This document shows positions 14,774 through 21,938 of a stretch of DNA of 33,301 bases, one piece after another (position 1 is the stretch's first letter; the number at the start of each line of letters is the position of its first letter). Under the pieces are notes generated by a model. That model made no database searches. It worked only from the letters and a program-made list of their open reading frames with translations, and had not been told where the DNA came from. Origin of the DNA: a bacterium (GTDB taxonomy: Bacteria; Patescibacteriota; Minisyncoccia; UBA6257; 02-FULL-45-10c); contig JAUYKI010000010.1 in assembly GCA_030700025.1 (NCBI GenBank), forward strand, positions 80,648 through 113,948, written 5' to 3'. The translations under genes and the position numbers were made by a program.

Positions 14774-15634
14774 ATGCGTAAGCTTCTTCTTATTGACGCC
14801 AATTCTTTAATTCATCGCTCTTTCCACGCTTTGCCGCCGCTGACTACGCCGAAAGGCGAGCCGATCAACGCGATTTACGGCTTATCCAGCATTTTATTGA
14901 AAGTTTTGCGGGATCATCAGCCGGATTATATTGCCGCGGCTTTTGACCGGCCGGAGCCGACTTTTCGTAAGGAAATGTTTAAAGAATATAAAGCCCAGCG
15001 TCCGCCAACCGCCAATGAACTGATTTCTCAGCTGATAGAAGCCCATAACACCTTTAAACAATTCGGCATTATGGCTATAGAAAAGCCGGGCTTTGAAGCG
15101 GACGATATCGTGGGAACGTTGGCAGAGCGATTTAAAAATGAACCGGATATGCGCGTGATTATTTTTTCGGGAGATAAGGATAATTTGCAGTTAGTAGACG
15201 ACGATAAGGTGGTGGTAGAGCTTTTAAAGACTGGCGTCAGCAAAACCGTTACTTATAACAAAGTTTTATTTTTACAAGAATACGGATTCGCGCCGGAGCA
15301 GTTAGTGGACTATAAGGCCTTAGTGGGCGACACTTCCGATAATATTCCGGGCGTAACTGGCATTGGCCCCAAAGGCGCCACGGATTTAATCAGAGAGTTC
15401 GGCTCGGTAGAAAAAATTTATGAAGAAGTCGGTTTGATTCCTAAAAAACTTTTACAGGAAAAATTGGAAGCCAACCGGGAAAACGCTTTTCTTTCCAAGA
15501 GGCTGGCAACAATAAAAAGAGACGTCCCATTAGAAATTTCTTTAGAGGATTTAAAACTGAATTCTTTAGACAAAGAGGGCCTTAAAAATTATTTTGAAGA
15601 AAAGGGTTTTAAATCATTAATAGAAAGAATCTAG
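14774..15634 (+). CDS. polA: 5'-3' exonuclease half of DNA polymerase I (split polA, N-terminal part)
   Basis: 286-residue flap/5'-nuclease domain that removes RNA primers and flaps. Metal-binding acids are visible in LLIDANSLIHR, AAFDRPEPTFRKEMF, FEADDIVG, FSGDKDNLQLVDDD and VGDTSDNIPGVTGIGPKGA (the helix-hairpin-helix). It ends FKSLIERI*, where a normal PolA would run on into the 3'-5' exonuclease-like domain. The TAG stop lies inside a TCTAGA repeat block. The polymerase half begins 72 nt later in a different frame, so the two must act as separate polypeptides. A TAAAAT box lies 6 nt before the ATG. Confidence 0.93.
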   Translation: MRKLLLIDANSLIHRSFHALPPLTTPKGEPINAIYGLSSILLKVLRDHQPDYIAAAFDRPEPTFRKEMFKEYKAQRPPTANELISQLIEAHNTFKQFGIMAIEKPGFEADDIVGTLAERFKNEPDMRVIIFSGDKDNLQLVDDDKVVVELLKTGVSKTVTYNKVLFLQEYGFAPEQLVDYKALVGDTSDNIPGVTGIGPKGATDLIREFGSVEKIYEEVGLIPKKLLQEKLEANRENAFLSKRLATIKRDVPLEISLEDLKLNSLDKEGLKNYFEEKGFKSLIERI

Positions 15635-15699
15635 AATTTAGAATCTAGTAAATAGAAGATAAAAAACTTCTAGATTCTACTTACTAAATTCTATTTTCT
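15627..15699. repeat. TCTAGA-type inverted repeat splitting polA
   Basis: A left block (15627-15658, AGAATCTAGAATTTAGAATC...) and a right block (15667-15699, CTTCTAGATTCTACTTACTA...) face each other across AT-rich DNA and can form a long imperfect hairpin. The left block supplies the stop of the nuclease ORF. The right block ends 7 nt before the start of the polymerase ORF. Confidence 0.8.
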
Positions 15700-15706
15700 C
15701 ATATTT

Positions 15707-17173
15707 ATGCTATTAGACTTCAATCTCAAGCAAATCCTGAAAGAACTAAAAGCCAAAGGAAAGCCGCTTCCTAAGGAGTATTTAGATTTAGGACTCGCTT
15801 TTTGGCTGATTAATCCGGACGAAAAAGATTATTCCCCGGAAAATTTAAGCCGGCGGTATTTGCATGAGGGGTTTGACCCTTTGGCAGGAGGGTTCAGCAA
15901 ACTTTTTCAATTTGCCGAGAAGAAATTAAAAGGATACAAGCTGGAAAAACTTTTTCATGAAGTGGAAATGCCATTGGTAGAAATTTTGGCGGACATGGAA
16001 TTGGCGGGAATTAAGCTGGATTTAAAACATTTGAAAGACTTGGATAAAAAACTGGAAAAGCAATTAACGGAACTGGCCAAGGATGTTTATAAAAAAACAA
16101 AAAACACTTTTAATCTTAATTCGCCCAAACAGCTGGGAGACATTCTTTTTAATAAGTTAAAAATTGACCTTGGGGGCGTGAAAAAAACCCGGGGCGGAGC
16201 TATTTCTACGGACGTAGACACGCTTTTGACTATTAAAGACCGTCATCCGGTTGTACCGCTTATTTTGGAATACCGCGAACTTTTTAAGCTTCATTCCACC
16301 TATGTCCGCCCGCTCCAGGAATTAGCGGATGCCAACGGCCGGGTTCACACCACCTACATCCAGACCGGCACTGCTACCGGCCGGCTAAGTTCGCAAAACC
16401 CTAATCTTCAGAATATCCCGGCGGTCGGCGAATGGGCGAAAGAAGTCCGTAAAGCGTTTATCGCGGAAAAAGGGTTTAAACTTGCCGCATTAGATTATTC
16501 TCAAATAGAACTTCGCATTTTGGCATCGCTTTCCAGCGATCCGAATATGATGGAGGCTTTTAATAATGACGTGGACATCCACAAGCTGACTGCGTCCCAG
16601 GTGTTTAAAGTTCCTTTGGAAAAAGTGACTCCGGACATGCGGCGGCTGGCGAAGACTTTGAATTTCGGCGTTTCTTATGGAATGGGAGCGAATGCTTTCG
16701 CGAAAACCAGCGGATTAAGCGTGGCGGAAGCCAAAAAATTTATTCAGGATTATTTTGCCAATTTTAAAAAAGTCCGGGAATGGCAGGAAGAAACCAAGGC
16801 TCAGGCGCGCCAGCAGGGATTTGTTACTAACTTGAACGGCCGGCGGCGCTTAACTTTGGAAGCCAGTTCTATGTATTCCCGGGAAGCCGGCGAAGCGGAG
16901 CGGGCGGCGATTAATATGCCGGTGCAGGGATTAGCCGCGGATATTTTAAAAATGGCGATGGTGAAAATCCAAGAAGAATTTAAAGGAAACAAAGACGTCC
17001 GCTTGCTTTTAACCATTCACGACGAACTTTTATTTGAAATTAAAGAAAATAAAGTTTTGGAAGCAGTAAAAGAAATCAAAAAAATAATGGAATCGGCCTA
17101 TGAATTAGAAGTGCCCATTAGGGTAGAAGCAAAAACCGGCGTTAATTGGGGAGAGTTGACAAATTTAAAATAA
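15707..17173 (+). CDS. polA: DNA polymerase I polymerase domain (split polA, C-terminal part)
   Basis: 488 residues. The first ~70 residues (PKEYLDLGLAFWLINPDEKDYSPENLSRRYL) are the remnant of the end of the 3'-5' exonuclease fold; its catalytic acids are absent, so no proofreading is expected. The rest is the family A polymerase: ATGRLSSQNPNLQNIP, motif A LDYSQIELR, motif B RRLAKTLNFGVSYGM, motif C TIHDELLFE. All key residues are in place. The start ATG lies 7 nt after the repeat block, with no Shine-Dalgarno. Together with the upstream ORF this makes a two-piece PolA. Its 3' end overlaps the consensus promoter of the next gene. Confidence 0.95.
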   Translation: MLLDFNLKQILKELKAKGKPLPKEYLDLGLAFWLINPDEKDYSPENLSRRYLHEGFDPLAGGFSKLFQFAEKKLKGYKLEKLFHEVEMPLVEILADMELAGIKLDLKHLKDLDKKLEKQLTELAKDVYKKTKNTFNLNSPKQLGDILFNKLKIDLGGVKKTRGGAISTDVDTLLTIKDRHPVVPLILEYRELFKLHSTYVRPLQELADANGRVHTTYIQTGTATGRLSSQNPNLQNIPAVGEWAKEVRKAFIAEKGFKLAALDYSQIELRILASLSSDPNMMEAFNNDVDIHKLTASQVFKVPLEKVTPDMRRLAKTLNFGVSYGMGANAFAKTSGLSVAEAKKFIQDYFANFKKVREWQEETKAQARQQGFVTNLNGRRRLTLEASSMYSREAGEAERAAINMPVQGLAADILKMAMVKIQEEFKGNKDVRLLLTIHDELLFEIKENKVLEAVKEIKKIMESAYELEVPIRVEAKTGVNWGELTNLK

Positions 17174-17184
17174 TTTGTTACTAT
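17156..17184 (+). promoter_or_regulatory. Consensus promoter of the GC-rich 17305 gene
   Basis: TTGACA (17156-17161), 17-nt spacer, TACTAT (17179-17184). It overlaps the last codons of polA. The transcript would have a leader of about 115 nt with a small TCCCGC hairpin. Confidence 0.8.
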
Positions 17185-17257
17185 GTATTCAACTCCAAAG
17201 CGGAGACAGAAGTACCTTGAACAATCAAAAGACCAAGCGGTGTGCCCGATGTCCTAA

Positions 17258-17272
17258 TCCCGCTCAGCGGGA
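17258..17272. repeat. TCCCGC-TCA-GCGGGA palindrome in a 5' leader
   Basis: A 6-bp hairpin of the dispersed CCCGC family, inside the leader of the 17305 gene, about 32 nt before the ATG. Confidence 0.55.
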
Positions 17273-17304
17273 CGGATGGACGGCGAGCCGAAGGAGAAGC
17301 GAAA

Positions 17305-17931
17305 ATGGCGAGAACGGCGAGCGAGATGCTGAGCTCTGTTGGAAGGTTTTTCGAGATTTGCAAAGCGATCGTGGACGAGGTGAAGAACCAGGGCGGAACC
17401 GACGAGGACGTCTCCCGGATTCTGACCGACCGCAAGGTTCGGCAGGACATGGTGGGACTGCTTCTGAAGAAGGCGAAGTCAGCGGCCGACGGACTCGTCC
17501 GTCTGTTCGTCAACTACACCCGCCCTCTGGCAGAGATGCTCAAGGACGGCCGGTTTGACTGGATCAACTCGGACATCACCGAAAAGAACTTTCCGGTGAA
17601 CCGCAGGGAAAACGGGGAAGTGGAAATGAAAGTTTTCACCACCCAAGACCTGGTCGGAGAAACCAGAAACGTGAATTCGGAAGAAGTCATCCAATCCCTG
17701 AAAGAAAAAGGATATCGCCCCGCCGAACTTCCGGAAAGCCTGGCCTACGCCAAAGCTAACCCGGACGAACAGCGGAAGTACCCTATCGTAGCTCTCGGTT
17801 CTGTCTGGCGGGACTTCGATGGCGACCGGTACGTCCCGTTTCTCTATGACGGCGGCGGGCGGGACTTGGACCTCCACTGGTACGACGATGACTGGGATGA
17901 GCGCTGCCGCTTTCTCGGTGTTCGCAAGTAG
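17305..17931 (+). CDS. GC-rich orphan protein, function unknown
   Basis: 208 residues from the ATG at 17305, chosen because AAGGAG lies 8 nt upstream; the frame is open further up but inside the leader. It is soluble, with a helical N-terminal half (RTASEMLSSVGRFFEICKAIVDEV) and an aromatic, acidic C-terminus (VWRDFDGDRYVPFLYDGGG, DLHWYDDDWDERCRFLGVRK). No membrane segment or known domain recognised. Base and codon use differ sharply from flanking genes: 38 of 60 bases are G/C in 17401-17460, and Leu is CTG/CTC. Like the lipoprotein at 9130 it has its own consensus promoter, strong Shine-Dalgarno and perfect terminator. The 194-aa frame on the other strand is a shadow. Confidence 0.75.
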   Translation: MARTASEMLSSVGRFFEICKAIVDEVKNQGGTDEDVSRILTDRKVRQDMVGLLLKKAKSAADGLVRLFVNYTRPLAEMLKDGRFDWINSDITEKNFPVNRRENGEVEMKVFTTQDLVGETRNVNSEEVIQSLKEKGYRPAELPESLAYAKANPDEQRKYPIVALGSVWRDFDGDRYVPFLYDGGGRDLDLHWYDDDWDERCRFLGVRK

Positions 17932-17990
17932 CTCTTTGAACTTTGGTTCTTGGAACCTTGGGCCTAGCCCTTTGTTTCTTTGAACCTTTG

Positions 17991-18028
17991 GCCTCGCATA
18001 GCTTTCAGCTATGCGAGGCTTTTTGTTT
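17991..18028 (+). terminator. Strong terminator of the GC-rich gene
   Basis: Perfect 12-bp stem GCCTCGCATAGC / GCTATGCGAGGC with loop TTTCA, then TTTTTGTTT. It lies about 60 nt after the stop codon. Confidence 0.95.
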
Positions 18029-18067
18029 TCCATTAAAAATTTTGTAGAATTAAAATAAATCAATGTT

Positions 18068-18086
18068 ATCCCGCCGATGGCGGGAT
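18068..18086. repeat. ATCCCGCC-GAT-GGCGGGAT palindrome
   Basis: An 8-bp perfect hairpin between the terminator and mutM. A member of the dispersed CCCGC family. Confidence 0.65.
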
Positions 18087-18113
18087 GCTCAAATTTGTGG
18101 ATAAATTTGGCAC

Positions 18114-19046
18114 ATGCCAGAATTACCGGAAGTACAAACCGTAGTAAATGATTTAAATAAAAGAGTTGCCGGGCGGAAAATTACCGGCGTGTGGTTTGAT
18201 TGGCCGAAAATGTTGAAAGACCCGCTGGACCAGCAAAGGAATAAAATTGCCCATAAGCATGTGGAAGTTTTCCAAAAAGTTATTAAAGGAAAGAAAATTT
18301 TGGAAGTAAAACGCCGGGCGAAAAATATTTTAATGTATCTTTCCGGCAATCTTGTGCTTTTAACGCATTTAAAAATGACCGGGCATTATTTGGTTGGAAA
18401 GTGGAAGATAGAAAGGGCTAAAACCCGCGGGGTTCGCCCAAGGGCTATTCCGATTTCTCCTCCAGAGATGGTGAATGACCCGTACAATCGTTATATTCAC
18501 ATTATTTTCTATTTAGATAACGGCCAGCAATTGGCGCTTTCGGATTTGCGGAAGTTTGCCAAAGCGGTCTTAGGAACTAAGGAGCAGATTGAAAATTTGC
18601 CGGAATTATTAAAATTAGGCCCGGAAGCCAACGACCCGAAATTAACTTTGGAAAAATTTAAAACTCTAATTTTGAAAGAGCGCCGGAAAATCAAACAAGT
18701 TTTAATGGACCCGGAAGTAATTGCCGGCATTGGCAATATTTATTCGGATGAAATTTTGTGGCAGTCCAGAATTCATCCGTTTAAGCCAGCCAATAAATTG
18801 AAAGATGAGGAAATAAAAATTATGTATTTAGCCATGAAAATCATTCTGGCCAAGGCCTTAAAACTGCGCGGTACTTCCTCTAGCGATTATCGGGATACGG
18901 CCGGTAAAAAAGGCGGTTACGACAAGGTACTTTTAGCTTATGACCGCGAAGGCGAGCCATGCAAGCGTTGTGGCGCAAAAATTGTCCGCAAAAAAATCGG
19001 CGGCCGATCCGCCCATTTCTGTCCGAGGTGCCAAGTGTTAATATAA
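18114..19046 (+). CDS. mutM: Formamidopyrimidine-DNA glycosylase MutM (Fpg)
   Basis: 310-residue base-excision repair enzyme that removes 8-oxoguanine and formamidopyrimidines and nicks the site. It starts MPELPEVQ, so the catalytic Pro2 and Glu3 are present. RRAKNILMYL carries the conserved Lys, DPEVIAGIGNIYSDE is the helix-two-turn-helix, and a C-terminal zinc finger is present (CKRC...CPRC). It is longer than the usual ~270 residues because of an insertion around 100-128 (KTRGVRPRAIPISPPE). holA follows after 5 nt and is probably co-transcribed. Confidence 0.96.
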   Translation: MPELPEVQTVVNDLNKRVAGRKITGVWFDWPKMLKDPLDQQRNKIAHKHVEVFQKVIKGKKILEVKRRAKNILMYLSGNLVLLTHLKMTGHYLVGKWKIERAKTRGVRPRAIPISPPEMVNDPYNRYIHIIFYLDNGQQLALSDLRKFAKAVLGTKEQIENLPELLKLGPEANDPKLTLEKFKTLILKERRKIKQVLMDPEVIAGIGNIYSDEILWQSRIHPFKPANKLKDEEIKIMYLAMKIILAKALKLRGTSSSDYRDTAGKKGGYDKVLLAYDREGEPCKRCGAKIVRKKIGGRSAHFCPRCQVLI

Positions 19047-19051
19047 GAAAT

Positions 19052-19864
19052 ATGATTATTTACCTCTATGGCCCGGATGGCTATCGTCGGCAGGAAAAGT
19101 TAAAAAGCATAATTGCCGACTATAAAAAGAAACACTCGGCTTTTGCGGTGGAACGGCTGGATTTAGCGGAATCCGGCTCCCTTAATAAATTAAAAGATTT
19201 TCTAAAATCCCAGTCGCTTTTTGATAAATTAAGATTGGGAATTATTGAGGGTTATCGAGAGCTGGAAGACGGCCAGCTGAAAGAATTTGCCGGTTTATTA
19301 AAAGAAAACGCGGACGCCAAGGAGCCCACCCTGGTTTTATTGGACGAGAAGGCGCCGAATAAAGATTTTAAATTTTTACTGGAAAAGCCGACGCTGGCGC
19401 AAGAGTTTGAAAATTATGACTATCAAAAATTCGGAATTTTTATTCAAATGGAAGCCAAAAAGCGCGGCATTAGCTTGGATTCAGAAAGCCAGGATTTATT
19501 GGCTCAAGTTTATAACGGCAACACTTGGGGATTGATAACCGAATTAGACAAGCTGGCTTTATTGGATGAAAAGAAAATCACTAAGGTAATTTTAGATAAA
19601 CATCTGGATATGTCTTTGCCTCTGAACATTTTTAGCGCTTTAGGGCAGATGCAATCGGCAAGGGGCGTGGGCGCCCGGCTTTCTATTTTAGAGGAGCTTT
19701 TTCACCGAAGCCAGGACGCCGCGATGATTTTCAATATGTCTTCTGTTTTTGTTAAAACTCCGGCGGATAAAGAAAAAATGGCCGATTACGATGTAGCTAT
19801 AAAATCTGGAAAATTGGAATACGAAGAAGCGCTGATTGATATATGTTTAGAATCTAGAATGTAG
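19052..19864 (+). CDS. holA: DNA polymerase III delta subunit (clamp loader)
   Basis: 270 residues from ATG 19052, chosen because MIIYLYGPDGYRRQEKL is the conserved HolA start; the upstream in-frame ATG lies inside mutM. HolA opens the beta clamp. The AAA+-like fold is seen in the N-terminal half, with FENYDYQKFGIFIQMEAKKRGI and NTWGLITELDKLAL in the middle. About 340 residues is usual, so the C-terminal collar is short. The last codons and the TAG stop lie within a TCTAGA repeat (LESRM*), suggesting the original end was overwritten. Confidence 0.85.
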   Translation: MIIYLYGPDGYRRQEKLKSIIADYKKKHSAFAVERLDLAESGSLNKLKDFLKSQSLFDKLRLGIIEGYRELEDGQLKEFAGLLKENADAKEPTLVLLDEKAPNKDFKFLLEKPTLAQEFENYDYQKFGIFIQMEAKKRGISLDSESQDLLAQVYNGNTWGLITELDKLALLDEKKITKVILDKHLDMSLPLNIFSALGQMQSARGVGARLSILEELFHRSQDAAMIFNMSSVFVKTPADKEKMADYDVAIKSGKLEYEEALIDICLESRM

Positions 19865-19883
19865 TAAGTAGAATCTAGAATTG
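19846..19883. repeat. TCTAGA-type repeat, left flank of the S23-type ORF
   Basis: TTTAGAATCTAGAATGTAG followed by TAAGTAGAATCTAGAATTG. It gives the stop codons of both holA (plus strand) and the S23-type ORF (minus strand). A related copy in inverted orientation starts at 20228. Confidence 0.8.
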
Positions 19884-20228
19884 TTTTTGCAGGAAACTAT
19901 TTAAAATTTTCATCGTTTCCGAAAGAAGGCCACCAGCTTTAGAATATTCTATTTTAGGGAAGAGATATTTGGCTATTTCCATTTGGCTTTCTAACTCGGA
20001 TCCCGATCCGAAAGCAATATATAAGAACTGACGTTTTTCTTTGACATGAAAGCGGTGGTAACTCTCGGCAATATTTGAAGATATGGATATTGCCGCTCGC
20101 CGCATTTGATTGCTTAAGCCATAAAGTTCTGACCTGGGAAATTGTTCCGTCAGTTTATAAATTTCTACGGCTAAGTCGCGGGCCTTTTGCCAAACGATTA
20201 AATCTTTAAAAGACTTTGTTGTAGACAC
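19875..20228 (-). CDS. Four-helix-bundle protein of the S23/IVP family
   Basis: 117 residues starting at GTG 20228. FKDLIVWQKARDLAVEIYK, PRSELYGLSNQMRRAAISI and SNIAESYHR are the signature of the S23 (23S rRNA intervening-sequence protein) family, which forms pentameric four-helix bundles and is related to Avd of diversity-generating retroelements. The biological role is not established. The ORF is bracketed by inverted TCTAGA-type repeats that supply its stop and sit at its start, so the whole looks like a small mobile unit between holA and rpsT. It may be co-transcribed after rpsT. Confidence 0.9.
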   Translation of the reverse strand: MSTTKSFKDLIVWQKARDLAVEIYKLTEQFPRSELYGLSNQMRRAAISISSNIAESYHRFHVKEKRQFLYIAFGSGSELESQMEIAKYLFPKIEYSKAGGLLSETMKILNSFLQKQF

Positions 20229-20262
20229 TTCTATTTACTAGATTTTATTTTCTAGATAATAG
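20228..20262. repeat. TCTAGA-type repeat, right flank of the S23-type ORF
   Basis: CTTCTATTTACTAGATTTTA followed by TTTTCTAGATAATAG. It overlaps the end of rpsT, giving that gene its final Ser-Arg-Lys codons and stop (TCT AGA AAA TAA on the minus strand), and reaches the start of the S23-type ORF. Confidence 0.75.
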
Positions 20263-20502
20263 TTTTGAGAGGCGGGATTTCAATCGGGAGGCGGTATTTT
20301 TCTTAATCAAGTTTACTTTAGCGGATTTATCCAGCGCTTTAAAAACCAGGCGAAGCTGTTCTTGGGCGCCTTTTAAATCTTTTGCCAGGACTAACTTTTT
20401 ATAATTTTTGAGCACGGTTTTTAAAGCCTTGCTTCTTTGGATATTTACCTCCCGCCGGCGGACAGTTTGGCGGTAGGCCTTTTTAGCTGACTTGGTAATC
20501 AT
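20245..20502 (-). CDS. rpsT: Ribosomal protein bS20
   Basis: 85 residues, basic and helical: MITKSAKKAYRQTVRRREVN, then SKALKTVLKNYKKL, AQEQLRLVFKALDKSAKVN and LIKKNTASRLKSRLSKLL. This is the full-length bS20 pattern; bS20 binds 16S rRNA early in small-subunit assembly. The last codons come from the flanking TCTAGA repeat, a harmless substitution at a tolerant C-terminus. A TATAAC box lies 7 nt before the ATG within a tandem repeat, so the mRNA may be leaderless. Confidence 0.95.
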   Translation of the reverse strand: MITKSAKKAYRQTVRRREVNIQRSKALKTVLKNYKKLVLAKDLKGAQEQLRLVFKALDKSAKVNLIKKNTASRLKSRLSKLLSRK

Positions 20503-20504
20503 AA

Positions 20505-20532
20505 TTTAGGTTATAGGGTTTAGGTTATAGGG
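20505..20532. repeat. Two tandem copies of TTTAGGTTATAGGG upstream of rpsT
   Basis: Exact 14-bp direct repeat. Each copy contains TATAAC on the minus strand (20510-20515 and 20524-20529), so it duplicates a possible -10 box. TTGACG at 20545-20550 lies 15 nt from the second copy and could be the -35. Confidence 0.7.
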
Positions 20533-20564
20533 TTTTAGAGAGTTCGTCAATAGTAAAATAAAAA

Positions 20565-20585
20565 CCCATCCGTTCAACGGATGGG
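20565..20585 (-). terminator. Terminator of the M16 peptidase gene
   Basis: Stem CCCATCCG / CGGATGGG (8 bp, loop TTCAA) followed on the minus strand by TTTTTATTTT. It lies 7 nt past the M16 stop. Confidence 0.9.
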
Positions 20586-20592
20586 CTAGATT

Positions 20593-21846
20593 TTAAAGGG
20601 GTGAGGGATTGGGGCGGAAGCCCTTAGGGGCGACCATAGCTTGGATAAAATTTTCCGGTGGCAAGTATTTTGCTACTGCCGTAGAAACATCCGTCGGAGT
20701 AATAGAGTGAATATTCCGGATAACTTCAGCCGGAGTCACGATCCGGTTTTTAAGTTCTAAGTCCATTGCTAATTTTTGCAAAACGCCGCTGGAGCTTTCC
20801 GGACCCATAGAGACCTGATTGATCATCAGCTCTTTGGCCTCGCGGAAAAGCTTTTTATTTCCTACAGTTTCTGTGATAATCCGGAAAATCAGCTTTATGG
20901 TGCTTGGCAGCTTTTTCGGCTCAATTCCCAGATAGAATTTGAAAGTTCCGACATCAGACCAAGGAGTGAGATTGGCATTGACGACGTAACCCAAGCCGTA
21001 CTTTTCCCGTACTTCTTGGAAAAGCGGAAAGGACATTCCTCCGTCAATCATGCGTTCAAACAGAAATAGGGCCTTGGTAGCATCATTATTGGCGCCGCTA
21101 ACCGCGGTAGCCAGGGAAAGATGCACTTGCTCCACGCTTCGCCGGACTAATTTAAATTTTTGACTAGGCTCGCAAATCGGCATTGAGGTTGCGCGGTTGC
21201 CAGGCTTTTTAGATGTTTGGCGGAAAAATCTATTAAAGGTTTGCAGGGCTTTGGAAGAATTCAGATTGCCCACTGCGATAAAACTGAAATTATTCGGATG
21301 ATAGAATTTTTCCTGCCAGCGCAAAAAGCTTTTCCGGGAAAATCCGGATACTGATTGGATGGTTCCAAGAACCGGCTGGCCCAGCGGATGATTTTTATAA
21401 ATAATTTCATCGCTTAAATCGTCTACGAATTCTTCAGGATCGTCATTGCGGCTTTTAATTTCACCAACGATATTGTCCATTTCGGGAGCAATATATTGGG
21501 AACGGAAAGTCGGAGTGCTTACCAGGTGATAAAGATATTCAACGCTTTCTTGCAAATATCGGCTGGGAACCGTCGCGTGGAAAAAAGTTGTTTCCGGGCT
21601 TGTAGAGGCGTTAACGTCTCCACCCAATTTTTCTAAATAGCCGGTTAATTGTTCGCTGGTCCGAAAACGCTGATTGCCGCGGAAAACCATATGTTCAAAG
21701 GCGTGAGCCAGTCCGGATTCTTCCGGACAAATCTCATCGCGGGTTCCGGCGCGCGCCAGGATTCCCAGCGCCGCGCTGTGAACGTGTGGCATTTCCACAA
21801 CAAAAAGCGGAGCGCCGCAATCGGTTTGCAGTTTGACGACGCGCAT
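20593..21846 (-). CDS. M16-family zinc metallopeptidase (processing-peptidase-like)
   Basis: 417 residues. The inverted zinc motif HAFEH is at 48-52 and the third ligand is Glu129 in VGEIKSRNDDPEEF, 77 residues on, as in the catalytic subunits of M16 peptidases. The C-terminal half carries GGMSFPLFQEVREKYGLGYVV, the usual second-domain motif. No signal peptide is seen, so it is probably cytoplasmic, degrading short peptides; the substrate is unknown. It has its own promoter and terminator, and GAGGTG lies 4 nt before the ATG. Confidence 0.93.
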   Translation of the reverse strand: MRVVKLQTDCGAPLFVVEMPHVHSAALGILARAGTRDEICPEESGLAHAFEHMVFRGNQRFRTSEQLTGYLEKLGGDVNASTSPETTFFHATVPSRYLQESVEYLYHLVSTPTFRSQYIAPEMDNIVGEIKSRNDDPEEFVDDLSDEIIYKNHPLGQPVLGTIQSVSGFSRKSFLRWQEKFYHPNNFSFIAVGNLNSSKALQTFNRFFRQTSKKPGNRATSMPICEPSQKFKLVRRSVEQVHLSLATAVSGANNDATKALFLFERMIDGGMSFPLFQEVREKYGLGYVVNANLTPWSDVGTFKFYLGIEPKKLPSTIKLIFRIITETVGNKKLFREAKELMINQVSMGPESSSGVLQKLAMDLELKNRIVTPAEVIRNIHSITPTDVSTAVAKYLPPENFIQAMVAPKGFRPNPSPL

Positions 21847-21892
21847 TGAGCACCTCTTTTTAGCTCGTGGCTAGTTTTGGAGAACTTTGGAT

Positions 21893-21921
21893 AGAGTACG
21901 TGAAATTTGGAGAAAAGTCAA
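21893..21921 (-). promoter_or_regulatory. Promoter of the M16 peptidase gene
   Basis: On the minus strand: TTGACT (21916-21921), 17-nt spacer, TACTCT (21893-21898). The -35 is strong and the -10 weak. The leader is about 40 nt. Confidence 0.55.
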
Positions 21922-21938
21922 CCCCGCACTTTGGCAGT

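Noticed and set aside
17479-18063. 194-aa minus-strand ORF opposite the GC-rich 17305 gene
   Set aside because: It starts across the strong terminator of the plus-strand gene and has no ribosome site; a shadow caused by GC-rich codons.
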